DNA of 64,000 nucleotides from Archivesica marissinica (GCA_014843695.1 CM026402.1:14551374-14615373), one strand, 5' to 3'; counted from the first letter of the stretch, positions 1-11,811 are shown. The notes: generated by a model from the sequence alone, not told the origin. Numbers and translations: made by a program.

Positions 1-98
1 GCTTCCTCGGCACATCCAGTGAGATTCGAACTTGCAGCGGTGAGGGGCAAGTGATTTATAGTCAACGACTGTAACCACTCGATCACGGAGACCCCTAC
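1..98 (-). mobile_element. tRNA-derived SINE head, cut by window edge
   Basis: Read on the minus strand this has a tRNA-like A box (around GATCGAGTGGTTA) and B box (GTTCGAATCTC). The same head recurs at 18843-18947 (+), 43190-43265 (-), 47560-47640 (-) and 54493-54575 (-). It is a SINE promoter region rather than a tRNA gene, because the acceptor stem does not close and it occurs in many diverged copies. Confidence 0.6.
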
Positions 99-392
99 AA
101 ATTAAATTGATCTCATTCCTTTAACATAGCGCATAATTATATACTAATTTAATCAAAAACGGAACCCTGTTAGCCAATGAGATGCTAAGAAATTGACGGA
201 AATAAGACATTTATTTATTGTTGGCCCCTGGTTATATTCGGGAAATAACAAGTCAAATATGTCGTGGAATTTCATTACATTTGTGCCATAACGAAATGAA
301 ATTCCCGACATATTTCCAGACTTTTCAGTCACAAATAAGAAATATACATTAATGAATTGTCTGTCGCCTGCTACAATTATTTGAACTATTTA
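99..392. other. Unannotated AT-rich spacer
   Basis: No coding exon, element end or repeat is recognised. A short inverted match around 250-310 (TGTCGGGAATTTCA-like arms) may be an old element. Confidence 0.4.
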
Positions 393-825
393 TAGCCTTA
401 TTTTAAAGAGTTAAGTGGAGGATAATGCAAGATACAGAGCCTTATTTTACCCAGCATGTAAAGAGTTAAGTGGAAGATAATGCAAGATACAGAGCCTTAT
501 TTTACCCAGCATGTAAAGAGTTAAGTGGAAGATAATGCAAGATACAGAGCCTTATTTTACCCAGCACGTAAATAGTTAAGTGGAGGATAATGCAAGATAC
601 AGAGCCTTATTTTACCCAGCATGTAAAGAGTTAAGTGGAGGATAATGCAATATACAGAGCCTTATTTTACCCAGCACGTAAATAGTTAAGTGGAGGATAA
701 TGTAATGATACAGGAGCCTTATTTTACCCAGCATGTAAAGAGTTAAGTGGAGGATAATGCAAGGATACAGGAACCTTATTTTACCCAGCATGTAAAGAGT
801 TAAGTGGAGGATAATGCAAGATATG
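393..825. repeat. Minisatellite, 55-bp unit, about 7.5 copies
   Basis: The unit core is GAGTTAAGTGGAGGATAATG followed by a TACAGAGCC segment; some copies carry small insertions. The unit matches the 3'-tail region of the SINE family seen at 26565-26790 (the GGAGGATAGTGC...ATACAGAC segment), so the array looks like an amplified SINE tail. Confidence 0.85.
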
Positions 826-1012
826 GAGACTCCTCAATTCCAGAGGCATCCCTTGACATGCCTGTACCTGCCACAGGTGAATACCACTGAAATATGGTAC
901 ATATACACATGTTTACAATCCCATCATAAAGACTGTAAATATTAATATGGTGGGATCAAATCCACCCCCCACCCCAGATTTCTAGTCCAGCGTGTTAACC
1001 ACTGGATATCTG
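800..1012 (-). mobile_element. Diverged SINE core between two arrays
   Basis: The segment aligns by eye, in order, to the SINE at 26565-26790 (-): a GGAGGATAATGC block, an AAAGACTGTAAAT block, a GGGATCAAATCC block (B-box region), then CCAGCGTGTTAACCACTGGA (A-box region). The arrays on each side are amplified versions of its two ends. Confidence 0.55.
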
Positions 1013-1318
1013 ATCGGTTCCCAAGATCTTAATTATTTCCAGTCCAGCGTGTTAACCACTGGATATCTGATCGGTTCCCAAGATCTTAATTATTTCCAGT
1101 CCAGCGTGTTAACCACTGGATATCTGATCTGTCCCCACGATCTTAATTATTTCCAGTCCAGCGTGTTAACCACTGGATATCTGATCTGTCCCCACGATCT
1201 TAATCATTTCCAGTCCAGCGTGTTAACTGCTGGATATCTGATCTGTCCCCACGATCTTAATCATTTCCAGTCCAGCGTGTTAACCACTGGATATCTGATC
1301 TGTCCCCAAGATCTTATA
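985..1318. repeat. Minisatellite, 57-bp unit, about 6 copies
   Basis: Units begin GTCCAGCGTGTTAACCACTG, which is the tRNA-like head of the SINE on its left. The period is a multiple of three, so a frame stays open across it; that open frame is not evidence of a protein. Confidence 0.85.
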
Positions 1319-1760
1319 ACGGCAAGCATGAACATGTCATCTTACTAGCTTTAATACATCTCAAAATGACACAAACACAATTATAATCAACACTTGACGA
1401 TGTGATCAATAGTACGGTAAGATGGATTTGGACTATACTGTGTGACCTAGTAAATAAAAGCAAAGAGCTTAAGGGAGTTAATATACCCCAACCATAGCTG
1501 TATAGTAACGTGTATACACTTATTTACAAAGGGTTCAAAATTAATAACGATATAAATACAGATTTAGATTATTCATTTACGGTAATCTCCGAATTTCTTT
1601 ATTGTTGAATGAAATGGAGCATAATAGTATTAACCGCTAAAATCAATATGTGAGCAAACGCTTAAACTTGTAATATTTCAGAGTCAACAAAGTCAAAGTG
1701 ACATCAATATTGTACATGTTTATGCCAATAAAAAATGGCTTGACTGTGAAAATTATTTCT
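1319..1760. other. AT-rich spacer without recognisable features
   Basis: I see no exon, element end or repeat in this stretch. Confidence 0.4.
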
Positions 1761-3114
1761 GGACCTCTACACAACCCCTGTAGGTATATATGTCTGGACC
1801 TTTGATCAATCTATGTAGGTATATATTTCTGGATTTTTGAACAACCCCTGTAGGTATATATATCTGGACCGTTGATCAATCTATGTAGGTATATATTTCT
1901 GGACCTTTGAATAACCCCTGTAGGTATATATTTCTGGAGCTTTGAACAATCCCTGTAGGTATATATTTCTGGAGCTTTGAACAACCCCTTGTAGGTATAT
2001 ATTTCTGGAGCTTTGAACAATCCCTGTAGGTATATATTTCTGGAGCTTTGAACAACCCCTGTAGGTATATATTTCTGGACCTCTACACAACCCCTGTAGG
2101 TATATATTTCTGGACCTTTGAACAACCCCTGTAGGTATATATTTCTGGACCTTTGAACAACCCCTGTAGGTATATATATCTGGACCTTTGAACAAACCCT
2201 GTAGGTATATATATCTGGACCTTTGAACAACCCCTGTAGGTATATATTTCTGGACCTCTACACAGCCCCTGTAGGTATATATTTCTGGACCTTTGAACAA
2301 CCCCTGTAGGTATATATTTCTGGACCTTTGAACAACCCCTGTAGGTATATATTTCTGGAACCTTTGAACAACCCCTGTAGGTATATATTTCTGGACCTTT
2401 GAACAATCCCTGTAGGTATATATTTCTGGACCGTTGAACAACCCCTGTAGGTATATATTTCTGGACTTTTGAACAACCCCTGTAGGTATATATTGCTGGA
2501 CCTTTGAAATACCCCTGTAGGTATATATTTCTGGACCTCTACACAGCCCCTGTAGGTATATATTTCTGGACCTTTGAACAACCCCTGTAGGTATATATTT
2601 CTGGACCTTTGAACAACCCCTGTAGGTATATATTTCTGGACCTTTGAACAACCCCTGTAGGTATATATTTCTGGACCTTTGAACAACCCCTGTAGGTATA
2701 TATTTCTGGACCTTTGAACAACCCCTGTAGGTATATATTTCTGGACTTTTGAACAACCCCTGTAGGTATATATTGCTGGACCTTTGAAATACCCCTGTAG
2801 GTATATATTTCTGGACCTTTGAACAACCCCTGTAGGTATATATTGCTGGACTTTTGAACAACCCCTGTAGGTATATATTTCTGGACCATTGAACAACCCC
2901 TGTAGGTATATATTGCTGGACTTTTGAACAACCTCTGTAGGTATATATTTCTGGACCTCTACACAACCCCTGTAGGTATATATTGCTGGACCTTTGAACA
3001 ACCCCATGTAGGTATATATTTCTGGACCTCTACACAATCCCTGTAGGTATATATTTCTGGACCTTTGAACAACCCCTGTAGGTATATATATCTGGACCTT
3101 TGAACAACCCCTGT
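1761..3114. repeat. Minisatellite, 35-bp unit, about 38 copies
   Basis: The unit core is CCCCTGTAGGTATATATTTC followed by TGGACCTTTGAACAA. Main variants are CTCTACACA for TTTGAACAA, and GCTGG for TCTGG. Long minus-strand frames through it (the IYTYRG pattern) come from the repeat. Confidence 0.9.
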
Positions 3115-3153
3115 GTTGGTATGTTCCGTACCAGTACCCTTTACCGACCATAT

Positions 3154-3378
3154 ACTAACCTCTGGATCAAGATGTGTCTGGGGTGCAACCAGTAACCTCT
3201 GGATCAAGGTGTGTCTGGGGTGCAACCAGTAACCTCTGGATCAAGGTGTGTCTGGGGTGCAACCAGTAACCTCTGGATCAAGGTGTGTCTGGGGTGCAAC
3301 CAGTAACCTCTGGATCAAGGTGTGTCTGGGGTGCAACCAGTAACCTCTGGATCAAGGTGTGTCTGGGGTGCAACCAGA
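3154..3378. repeat. Minisatellite, 37-bp unit, 6 copies
   Basis: Near-identical units built on AACCTCTGGATCAAGGTGTG then TCTGGGGTGCAACCAGT. The low divergence suggests recent expansion. Confidence 0.9.
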
Positions 3379-3465
3379 TCAGTGCAGTGCAGCAAGTTGT
3401 TTTTATCATAATTAGAGAAAACAATGACTAGTTTGCTGAGCTATGCATCTGGGTTTAGGACCTTA

Positions 3466-3880
3466 TAGTAAGTTTCGTGTTACTTTGTAACTTGTATACT
3501 AGTCAAGTAAGTTTCATGTTACTTTGTAACTTGTATTCTAGTCAAGTAAGTTTCATGTTACTTTGTAACTTGTATACTAGTCAAGTAAGTTTCATGTTAC
3601 TTTGTAACTTGTATTCTAGTCAAGTAAGTTTCATGTTACTTTGTAACTTGTATTCTAGTCAAGTAAGTTTCATGTTACTTTGTAACTTGTATACTAGTCA
3701 AGTAAGTTTCATGCTACTTTGTAACTTGTATTCTAGTCAAGTAAGTTTCATGTTACTTTGTAACTTGTATTCTAGTCAAGTAAGTTTCATGTTACTTTGT
3801 AACTTGTATACTAGTCAAGTAAGTTTCATGCTACTTTGTAACTTGTATTCTAGTCAAGTAAGTTGCATGTTAGTAACTCC
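3466..3880. repeat. Minisatellite, 39-bp unit, left part (about 10 copies)
   Basis: The unit contains ACTAGTCAAGTAAGTTTCAT. Every unit carries CAA|GTAAGT on the + strand, a perfect match to the intron side of a 5' splice site. The same array resumes at 4976 after a retrotransposon fragment. Confidence 0.9.
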
Positions 3881-3884
3881 ACCA

Positions 3885-4975
3885 GTAGATCATGTTACAC
3901 GCAGTTGCGCAAAATCGGCCACATCAGACAATACCTTCCAAAAGACGCTACAAAATCTATTGTCAGCTCATTGGTAACATCTAGGCTGGACTACTGTAAT
4001 GCTCTTTTGTATGGTGTCCCGCAGACAAAAGTGATCAGACTACAGAATGTACAAAATACGGCAGCTAGAATCATTTCAAGGACTTCACGCTACGATCACA
4101 TTACACCTGTACTCAAAGATCTGCACTGGTTGCCAATACAATACAGGATAAAATACAAGATTCAGACTCATACGTACAAAGCTTTACATGAACAATCACC
4201 TGTCTACATCAGAAATCTATTGAATATCTACACACCTCGGAGAACTTTAAGATCACAAAATGATTCATCAACGTTAGAAGTGCCGAAAAGCAGGAATGTC
4301 TCTCTTGGTGATCGCAGTTTCGCCGTAGCGGCTCCAAGATTATGGAACTCACTTCCCTCTGGAATCAGGGACGCTCCGTCCCTATACTCGTTCAAGCGGT
4401 CGCTCAAGACACACTATTTCATTGAGATACATGGGAACTAGCTGAATTTGTTTAGGAAAAATAAATTTGATTTCATTCCAGTAATTGGAAATTTGGGTTT
4501 TATTCCAGTAATTGGACTATTTATTACTACATGTATTTACTTTTTTTAAATTTTTTATTATTATGTACTACATTACAATCACTTGAATTTTTAAATTTAT
4601 ATTCGTTTATTAACGTAAGTGTCTCTTTTAAATATCATTGGTCTTAGCATTTTATTCGTAGGTTACGTTATATAATTTTTTTTTTATCTATAAAATTCTT
4701 TAAGCCCATTTCAGTCTATCGATTCATTCTCTCATTTTATTAAATTTATACCAGCATTATATTAATTGTTCGTAGTTGTCCTTGTCTCATATGAATTTGT
4801 TTTATCGATTTAAGATCTATTATCACCTTAACACATGTTGTTTTGTTTGCATATACTATGTTTTATCATTGTTATTATGTTTACATATCTGTGATATGTC
4901 ATATGTTATTATGTAAAGCGCCCTTGAACGTGTATTTTTACATGAAAAGGGCGCTCAAGAAATCTGGTATAATAA
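3885..4975 (+). pseudogene. 5'-truncated CR1/L2-type non-LTR retrotransposon 3' end
   Basis: An open stretch ending at 4441 encodes the reverse-transcriptase C-terminal (thumb and after) region typical of CR1/L2-like LINEs. Visible blocks are SRLDYCNALLYG, LQNVQNTAARI, DLHWLPIQYRIK and PRLWNSLPSGIRD. The palm with its catalytic aspartates is absent, so the copy is dead on arrival by 5' truncation. A 3' UTR follows, with a hairpin near its end (stem AGCGCCCTT at 4917-4925 pairing with AAGGGCGCT at 4947-4955) and a terminal AATCTGGTATAATAA segment. It is inserted inside the 39-bp array. A matching 3'-tail fragment lies at 43281-43303 on the minus strand. Confidence 0.8.
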
Positions 4976-5824
4976 TGTTACTTTGTAACTTGTATACTAG
5001 TCAAGTAAGTTTCATGTTACTTTGTAACTTGTATTCTAGTCAAGTAAGTTTCATGTTACTTTGTAACTTGTATACTAGTCAAGTAAGTTTCATGTTACTT
5101 TGTAACTTGTATTCTAGTCAAGTAAGTTTCATGTTACTTTGTAACTTGTATTCTAGTCAAGTAAGTTTCATGTTACTTTGTAACTTGTATACTAGTCAAG
5201 TAAGTTTCATGTTACTTTGTAACTTGTATTCTAGTCAAGTAAGTTTCATGTTACTTTCAAGTAAGTTTCATGTTACTTTGTAACTTGTATTCTAGTCAAA
5301 TAAGTTTCTTGTTACTTTGTAACTTGTATACTAGTCAAGTAAGTTTCATGTTACTTTGTAACTTGTATACTAGTCAAGTAAGTTCTATGTTACTTTGTAA
5401 CTTGTATTCTAGTCAAGTAAGTTTCATGTTACTTTGTAACTTGTATACTAGTCAAGTAAGTTTCTTGTTACTTTGTAACTTGTATACTAGTCAAGTAAGT
5501 TTCATGCTACTTTGTAACTTGTATACTAGTCAAGTAAGTTTCATGCTACTTTGTAACTTGTATACTAGTCAAGTAAGTTTCGTGTTACTTTGTAACTTGT
5601 ATTCTAGTCAAGTAAGTTTCATGTTACTTTGTAACTTGTATACTAGTCAAGTAAGTTTCATGTTACTTTCAGGTAAGTTTCATGTTACTTTGTAACTTGT
5701 ATACTAGTCAAGTAAGTTTCATGTTACTTTGTAACTTGTATACTAGTCAAGTAAGTTTCATGTTACTTTGTAACTTGTATTCTAGTCAAGTAAGTTTCAT
5801 GTTACTTTGTAACTTGTATACTAG
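4976..5824. repeat. Minisatellite, 39-bp unit, right part (about 21 copies)
   Basis: Same unit as 3466-3880, with TATACTAG/TATTCTAG variants and two shortened units (near 5250 and 5668). Nearly every unit again carries CAA|GTAAGT. Confidence 0.9.
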
Positions 5825-5935
5825 CAGTCCTATCCCAGATGCAAAGGTTACCAAATGATCAGGATCTGAGCATTCGAGATCATGATTAGCTTGTTCTCAA
5901 TCCATGGACATTTGTGGAAGAATTCCAACTTGTCT

Positions 5936-6110
5936 AAGTCCCCGCAAGGGGTTTGACATTAAAGGAACATACATACAATTTGGTGGGGATGTATGTCGGG
6001 TACGGACTTAAGTCACCATTTGGGAGAATATGTGTAAACGGTGTGGCTCGCTCAGTCGGTAGAGCATCACTAGTGGCTGCACATCTTATTTTCGCCACAA
6101 TAGAATCGGC
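5936..6110 (+). mobile_element. SINE fragments: 3' tail, then a tRNA-like head
   Basis: 5936-5982 matches the tail CCCCGCAAGGGGTTTGACAT seen at 38745-38960 and 63230-63430. 6046-6075 (GCTCAGTCGGTAGAGCATC) is a tRNA A-box-like head of a different, lysine-tRNA-like type; a related head is at 35143. Confidence 0.5.
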
Positions 6111-6239
6111 CTAGTCATAATCAGAAAAGGATTATCGACAGAATTGGAAATTGGAATATATATATATATTAATATATATAGGTCTCTGTGGTCTACTTTC
6201 GAGTTATTCTTCAACGCCACTAACAACATCTACTGACTA

Positions 6240-6345
6240 ACTAAGGAGTAGTATTAAGGCGTCTATGGAGTAGTATGTCAAAGGTTCAAACCTCGTCTAT
6301 AGGGATGACACTATAAATTAAATTATAATAAACAAACACTTTTTT
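6240..6345 (+). mobile_element. SINE fragment with AATAAACAAACAC tail
   Basis: A B-box-like GGTTCAAACCTC is followed by the GATGACACTATAA...AATAAACAAACAC tail, shared with the minus-strand copies at 8270-8580 and 38495-38735. Confidence 0.5.
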
Positions 6346-6682
6346 ATATACCGGTACATGTATATATGTAAGTCAGGGGAAGTAACTGCAAATGCTGGGT
6401 CGACGAATTTGCTGTTTCAAGAGTTATAGGACAAATTACAAGAGCTATATTTTATATAGACACCGAGTAGCGGTGTAAACAGACACATAGCAGATATGTA
6501 AACATATTCAGCAAATGACGTACACCAAATGCAATGGCAAAACTAACTTCCATTACCGATATATGACTTAGTAAATGTAAATTATATAAAGATACTCACA
6601 AATGCAGAGCTATGTTGCAAACACACACTTTTCTATGCCGAACATGCGCTACTAGGGGAAATCCTCGTGGTCAAACGATGAG

Positions 6683-6777
6683 CCAATCAAAGTTAACCAA
6701 TAACGATTTCTAATTGGTTCAGCGGCACTGGCATGACTGGGGTCATGTTTATATGTGTTTTTGTTGTCTATGGAAAC
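6683..6777 (+). promoter_or_regulatory. Candidate promoter: three CCAAT boxes and an X-box
   Basis: CCAAT occurs at 6683-6687 and 6697-6701, and its reverse ATTGG at 6713-6717. An RFX-type X-box-like inverted site, GTTGTCTATGGAAAC, is at 6763-6777. A splice-donor-like AAAG|GTAAGA lies at 6842/6843. The cluster is on the correct strand upstream of the elongase coding exons, whose first coding exon begins at a splice acceptor and so needs an upstream untranslated exon. The link to that gene is inference. Confidence 0.35.
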
Positions 6778-6842
6778 GCTGATAATTACACAAACAGTTC
6801 TGTACTTGTCGGCTGGGAATAAGACGAATCGTCCTGACAAAG
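6778..6842 (+). other. Possible 5' untranslated exon of the elongase gene
   Basis: The segment downstream of the CCAAT/X-box cluster ends with the donor AAAG|GTAAGA. Joining it to the acceptor at 12929/12930 would give a short leader before the ATG at 12954. The transcription start cannot be located from sequence alone. Confidence 0.3.
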
Positions 6843-8269
6843 GTAAGACACATGTTTCTGCTCTATATTCCTGCTTTTAATAATATATTTCTTCAACCAT
6901 TTGTAGAGATTTCGAATATTTTATCAAATGTTGATGTTGCTATTTTGGTTATTGGGGTTTCCTGGCATGCGAGATAAATCATGCGTGACCAAAAGGAAAT
7001 TATTTAGCTCAGGTTATCAACGGAAACTTCGGATCTCTGCAGACTCAAATAAGTGTTTAAATGTGCACAGTAGACACGTTCAACACATGTGCTACCCTCG
7101 ACCAAGAGTCTGGTTGATGAAACTGTACAGGTGCGTATTCAATTGGATGCTTAAAAACCCCACAACATAAATAAATCAGTGTGTGATGTAAAGTACACCA
7201 TACTCTGTGTAAAAAATATACATCTCGATATAGGACAGCCACGTAAATACGAAACTGTAGTGCCGGATGCCCCAACCCACTCCCCTAATTATATTATATA
7301 TAATATGAAACTGTAATATAATCGCCTCATCTTTTTCTGTTATTTCTTTTTTGTGGTGGAGGAGGGGGAGGTAGAAAGAAACCATGCAACTATCCAGTGT
7401 GAAAAGGCCTTCTTTGCTGCCCCGTGACTTTCCCAATGAGCAGTATAACAATAAATGGTATCATAAATTAAGAGGCTAAAAACTGTTAACATCTATTATA
7501 TCATTTTTGTTTTCGGCTCAAATCGGTACCGCAACGTAGATTAAACCTAATATAACATGTCTAAACTAACAGTCTTAGAACTTAAATCACATACAATGTA
7601 ATTGAGAGTAGCTAGGTGACAAAGTAAAAACATAAAGCTAAAGTCCGAAATTAATTTTCTAAGCCGCCATTCCTCTGACGATTCGTCTCTTTGTAATCAA
7701 TCACTGGATATAAATGCTTGGATAATCCTGGTAAAGGGCGTCGAACCTGTCGATAAATAAATTCCGATTTTAATAGAATTACCAGGTACCCCAAGATCTG
7801 CAACGATTAATACCCTCCACTTCAATTCAGGGTGGGTGGGCGGGGGCCAACAAACTGACATGTATAGTGTAATGCAAACGACTTCGAATGGAGATAACTA
7901 TCTACATTCCACTATTTATACTAACCGAAAATGCACAAAATAATCGTGCATATAAACACTACACTTGATTACACACCATTACCCGAATTACTGTAAACCT
8001 AGGATAAATATATTTATCATCCTGAAATACATGTAATTTGCTTGTTATCATTCTGAAATACATGTAATTTGCAACAAATGTATGATTTCAGGCAGTCCAA
8101 TGTGTTGGATATCAGGCAGATACATTTATTTTCTTATTTACAGTGAGTTTTAGTTACAATTTATCAATTATAAATACCCCCCCTCCCTCCCCTTGTAATA
8201 AATTTTAATTTCTAACTACAATAGGAGTCCTGAGTAAACTCGTCTGGAAAGTTCAACGGAATGTAACGC
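6843..8269. other. No recognisable gene or element
   Basis: AT-rich sequence with small C-runs near 8180. The short open frames have no family signature or plausible exon boundaries. If 6842 is a real donor, this is the start of the elongase leader intron. Confidence 0.4.
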
Positions 8270-8580
8270 GTTTGTTTATTATAGTGTTACCCCTATTTAA
8301 AGGGCCAGTCATTACTGACTTATGTCTTATGAGACACCTTTTTTATGAACATCAGTACTTCCCGAATCCTATACTTGTCGGCCAGGCACCAGGCTGATAG
8401 GCAATCGGTAACCATTATTTAGCTAGCTGGTGGCTCACCAACTGGCCATATCAGAATGAACCCCTCGGCCTAACATGGTTCAAACCTTCCACATCCCGCT
8501 CTGTAGGCTGGAGAGTCGCTATGTGACCTAAACTGTCTGTGCAACTTAATCCCCCCCCCCCCCAATTTAATCGGAAAGAA
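8270..8580 (-). mobile_element. SINE copy (AATAAACAAACAC-tail family)
   Basis: Tail, body and part of the head match the copy at 38495-38735 in the same orientation (shared AAAGGGCCAGTCATT and CAGTACTTCCCGAATCCTAT). The head is damaged and runs into a C-run at 8551-8564. Confidence 0.65.
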
Positions 8581-8639
8581 ATATAGGCGGCACTGAGCCG
8601 TAATTTCCAAAATAATATTTGAATGTGATACATATAATG

Positions 8640-9172
8640 TCAGGCTCTGATCAAATGTATATGTCAAGCAGCAACATTTGGAGTCTCTGTTGGGAAATGT
8701 ATATGTCAAGCAGCAACATTTGGAGTCTCTGTTGGGAAATGTATATGTCAAGCAGCAACATTTCGAGTCTCTCTTGTGAAATGTATATGTCAAGCAGCAA
8801 CATTTGGAGTCTCTATTGGGAAATGTATATGTCAAGCAGCAACATTTGGAGTCTCTGTTGGGAAATGTATATGTCAAGCAGCAACATTTGGAGTCTCTCT
8901 TGTGATATGTATATGTCAAGCAGCAACATTTGGAGTCTCTCTTGTGAAATGTATATGTCAAGCAGCAACATTTGGAGTCTCTGTTGGGAAATGTATATGT
9001 CAAGCAGCAACATTTGGAGTCTCTCTTGTGATATGTATATGTCAAGCAGCAACATTTGGAGTCTCTCTTGTGAAATGTATATGTCAAGCAGCAACATTTG
9101 GAGTCTCTCTTGTGATATGTATATGTCAAGCAGCAACATTTGGAGTCTCTCTTGTGAAATGTATATGGTGTG
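8640..9172. repeat. Minisatellite, 42-bp unit, about 12 copies
   Basis: The unit core is TATGTCAAGCAGCAACATTT then GGAGTCTCT. Two end variants (GTTGGGAAATG and CTTGTGA(A/T)ATG) alternate. Because 42 is a multiple of three, several frames are open on both strands; none looks like a protein family. Confidence 0.9.
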
Positions 9173-9370
9173 CGCCTTGTAACTGAGAGGTTGTCGGTTT
9201 CAGCCCCATCAGAACCACGGTGGTTGTTTTCTTAGCCAAGAAGCGTAAATCCACATTATCTCTTATCTCTCTCTCTCCCTTATTGCAATGGATTCCATCA
9301 GGAATGAGGTCTCGAGAGTGATTAATCAAAGGTTGCAACAATTTGTTTCGCAATCGAGCTGAAATTACCT
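9165..9370 (+). mobile_element. SINE copy (GCAAT-tail family)
   Basis: The body contains GGATTCCATCAGGAATGAGG, then CTCGAGAGTGATTAAT and TTTCGCAATCGAGCT. It is shared with 14335-14545 (-), 37385-37575 (+) and 49215-49375 (-). The tRNA-like head is degraded and abuts the 42-bp array. Confidence 0.65.
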
Positions 9371-10714
9371 TGTATAAACCAAACAACTAATTTCCTACCG
9401 TAATGCATAACAGTAATGCATAACAATATAGTTTGGACAAATATGAACTTCCTATTCAAAGTTGACCCACCAATCCATAGATACACATGTATATAAGGAC
9501 CTACAACAGAATATTGAAATGTCACACAAAGGTCAAACCAGACAATCCTATAAAGTAAGGCCAAAAAACCCCAGTTTTAGTTTCATGTCAAAAAAATGGG
9601 TCGATCTGTAGGGAATATTTTGTTTTTTGAATTTTTCAGCATACTCTTGGGCACAGAAACATTTAAAAAAGAAATTTTCAGGGGGTGGGGGGTAAAGACG
9701 GGTCGGTCGTTTCTTTTTGCCAAATACACAATTGAAATGTAACAATAATCTTCCATTGCAATAGTTGCTTATAAAGTCATCCCTTGCATTCTAATTGAGT
9801 TTCCTGAACTATAGGTCTGTGTTTTTAATTGATGTTTTATTTCTTTTTTACACCATATAATATTACGTTTGATAAAAAGAGCACATCCTTTGTCTACAAT
9901 TTGGCAAATACAATAAAATATTTAATTCTTGAATTTAACTCTGAGCATAATATTGTATACAATGTATAGTTCTGATGTATTTGTAGCCATACACACCAGG
10001 GATAACTTTAGAGGGCGATGTGGGCGAAATAGTCGCCCTAGGGACCCTGACTTCGCCCTCTGTGGTCCCATATTTTAATATTTTTTTTTTTTACAATTTT
10101 CATACAAAATTTGGCCAGTAAGATACACTGGCCCATTATAAAACACTCCTTCTATTAAATCGTAAAATAAATAAAGTTTAAATACATTAATTAGCTTTTT
10201 GTATAAATGCATCTAAATTATAGTGAAATACCGGTAAGCATTATTTTACCATGTAACATTTTACCATTTTTGTTCATGCTTCAATTGTCATGCTTAAATA
10301 TTCACATTTGTGAAGATACAATGTAATGTAACTTGAAGAGAGAGAATATAAGATTGTAGATGAAGCAGGAAGTTGAAAGTACATACATGTACATGATGCA
10401 GTCATTGCTGTATACATGAATCGTTTGATTGTACACGCTATATACATGTATTGTTGCAACATAACTATGTGTGGTGTAGTGTGCCATTACATATTATGGT
10501 AAAACATGATATTAGGTGTGTGCAGTAAATGTGAATGCAGGTGCCAACTATAAGAATGTTACCCATGGCGTATTTACCCCTCCCATTTAGACTATGGTGG
10601 AAGTAACGAAACGTAAGTCCATAGATAAGTTCTATTAGGGTCCTTTATTTACCACATCCTGTAAGAAACGCAGTCTTTATAGCATGATATATAGATGACA
10701 ATTAACCAACAATA
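9371..10714. other. No recognisable gene; AT-rich
   Basis: 10000-10130 holds a GGGCGA/TCGCCC-rich patch with short internal complementarity, perhaps an old element end. Nothing else can be supported. Confidence 0.4.
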
Positions 10715-11795
10715 TTGGATGTCGTCTGTTGCTGGAACGTTGCAGCATTAAACATGTCTGTTGCTGGAACGTTGCAGCATTAAGCATGTTGTCTGTTGCT
10801 GGAACATTGCACCATTAAACATGTCGTCTGTTGCTGGAACGTTGCACCATTAAACATGTTGTCTGTTGCTGGAACGTTGCAGCATTAAGCATGTTGTCTG
10901 TTGCTGGAACGTTGCACCATTAAACATGTCGTCTGTTGCTGGAACGTTGCAGCATTAAGCATGTTGTCTGTTGCTTTAACGTTGCAGCATTGAACATGTC
11001 GTCTGTTGCTGGAACGTTGCAGCATTAAACATGTCGTCTGTTGCTGGAACGTTGCAGCATTTAACATATCGTCTGTTGCTGGGACGTTGCTTCATTAAAC
11101 ATATCGTCTGTTGCTGGAACGTTGCAGCATTTAACATATCGTCTGTTGCTGGAACGTTGCAGCATTTAACATATCGTCTGTTGCTGGGACGTTGCATCAT
11201 TAAACATATCATCTGTTGCTGGGATGTTGCAGCATTAAACATATCGTCTGTTGCTGGGACGTTGCAGCATTAAACATATCGTCTGTTGCTGGGACGTTGC
11301 ATCATTTAACATATCGTCTGTTGCTGGAACGTTGCAGCATTAAACATGTCATCTGTTGCTGGAACGTTGCAGCATTTAACATATCGTCTGTTGCTGGGAC
11401 GTTGCTTCATTAAACATATCGTCTGTTGCTGGAACGTTGCAGCATTTAACATATCGTCTGTTGCTGGAACGTTGCAGCATTTAACATATCGTCTGTTGCT
11501 GGGACGTTGCATCATTAAACATATCATCTGTTGCTGGGATGTTGCAGTATTAAACATATCGTCTGTTGCTGGGACGTTGCAGCATTAAACATATCGTCTG
11601 TTGCTGGGACGTTGCATCATTTAACATATCGTCTGTTGCTGGGACGTTGCAGCATTAAACATATCGTCTGTTGCTGGGACGTTGCAGCATTAAACATATT
11701 GTCTGTTGCTGGAACGTTGCAGCACTACACATGTCGTCTGTTGCTGGGACGTTGCAGCACTAAACATGTTATCTGTTGCTGGGACGTTGTGGTAT
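10715..11795. repeat. Minisatellite, 35-bp unit, about 31 copies, with 9-unit higher order
   Basis: The unit core is TCTGTTGCTGGGACGTTGCA then GCATTAAACATA. Within it, 11031-11345 and 11346-11660 are successive copies of a 315-bp block of nine units with only a few differences. Confidence 0.9.
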
Positions 11796-11811
11796 TTATA
11801 TACTAGCATTG

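Noticed and set aside
1811..3225. Several long minus-strand frames with IYTYRG-type repeats
   Set aside because: They are frames through a 35-bp minisatellite, open on the same strand in all three phases. There is no start context or non-repeat domain.
8619..9186. Repeat frames on both strands of the 42-bp array
   Set aside because: The period is divisible by three, so any stop-free unit yields an open frame. No domain or exon signal is present.
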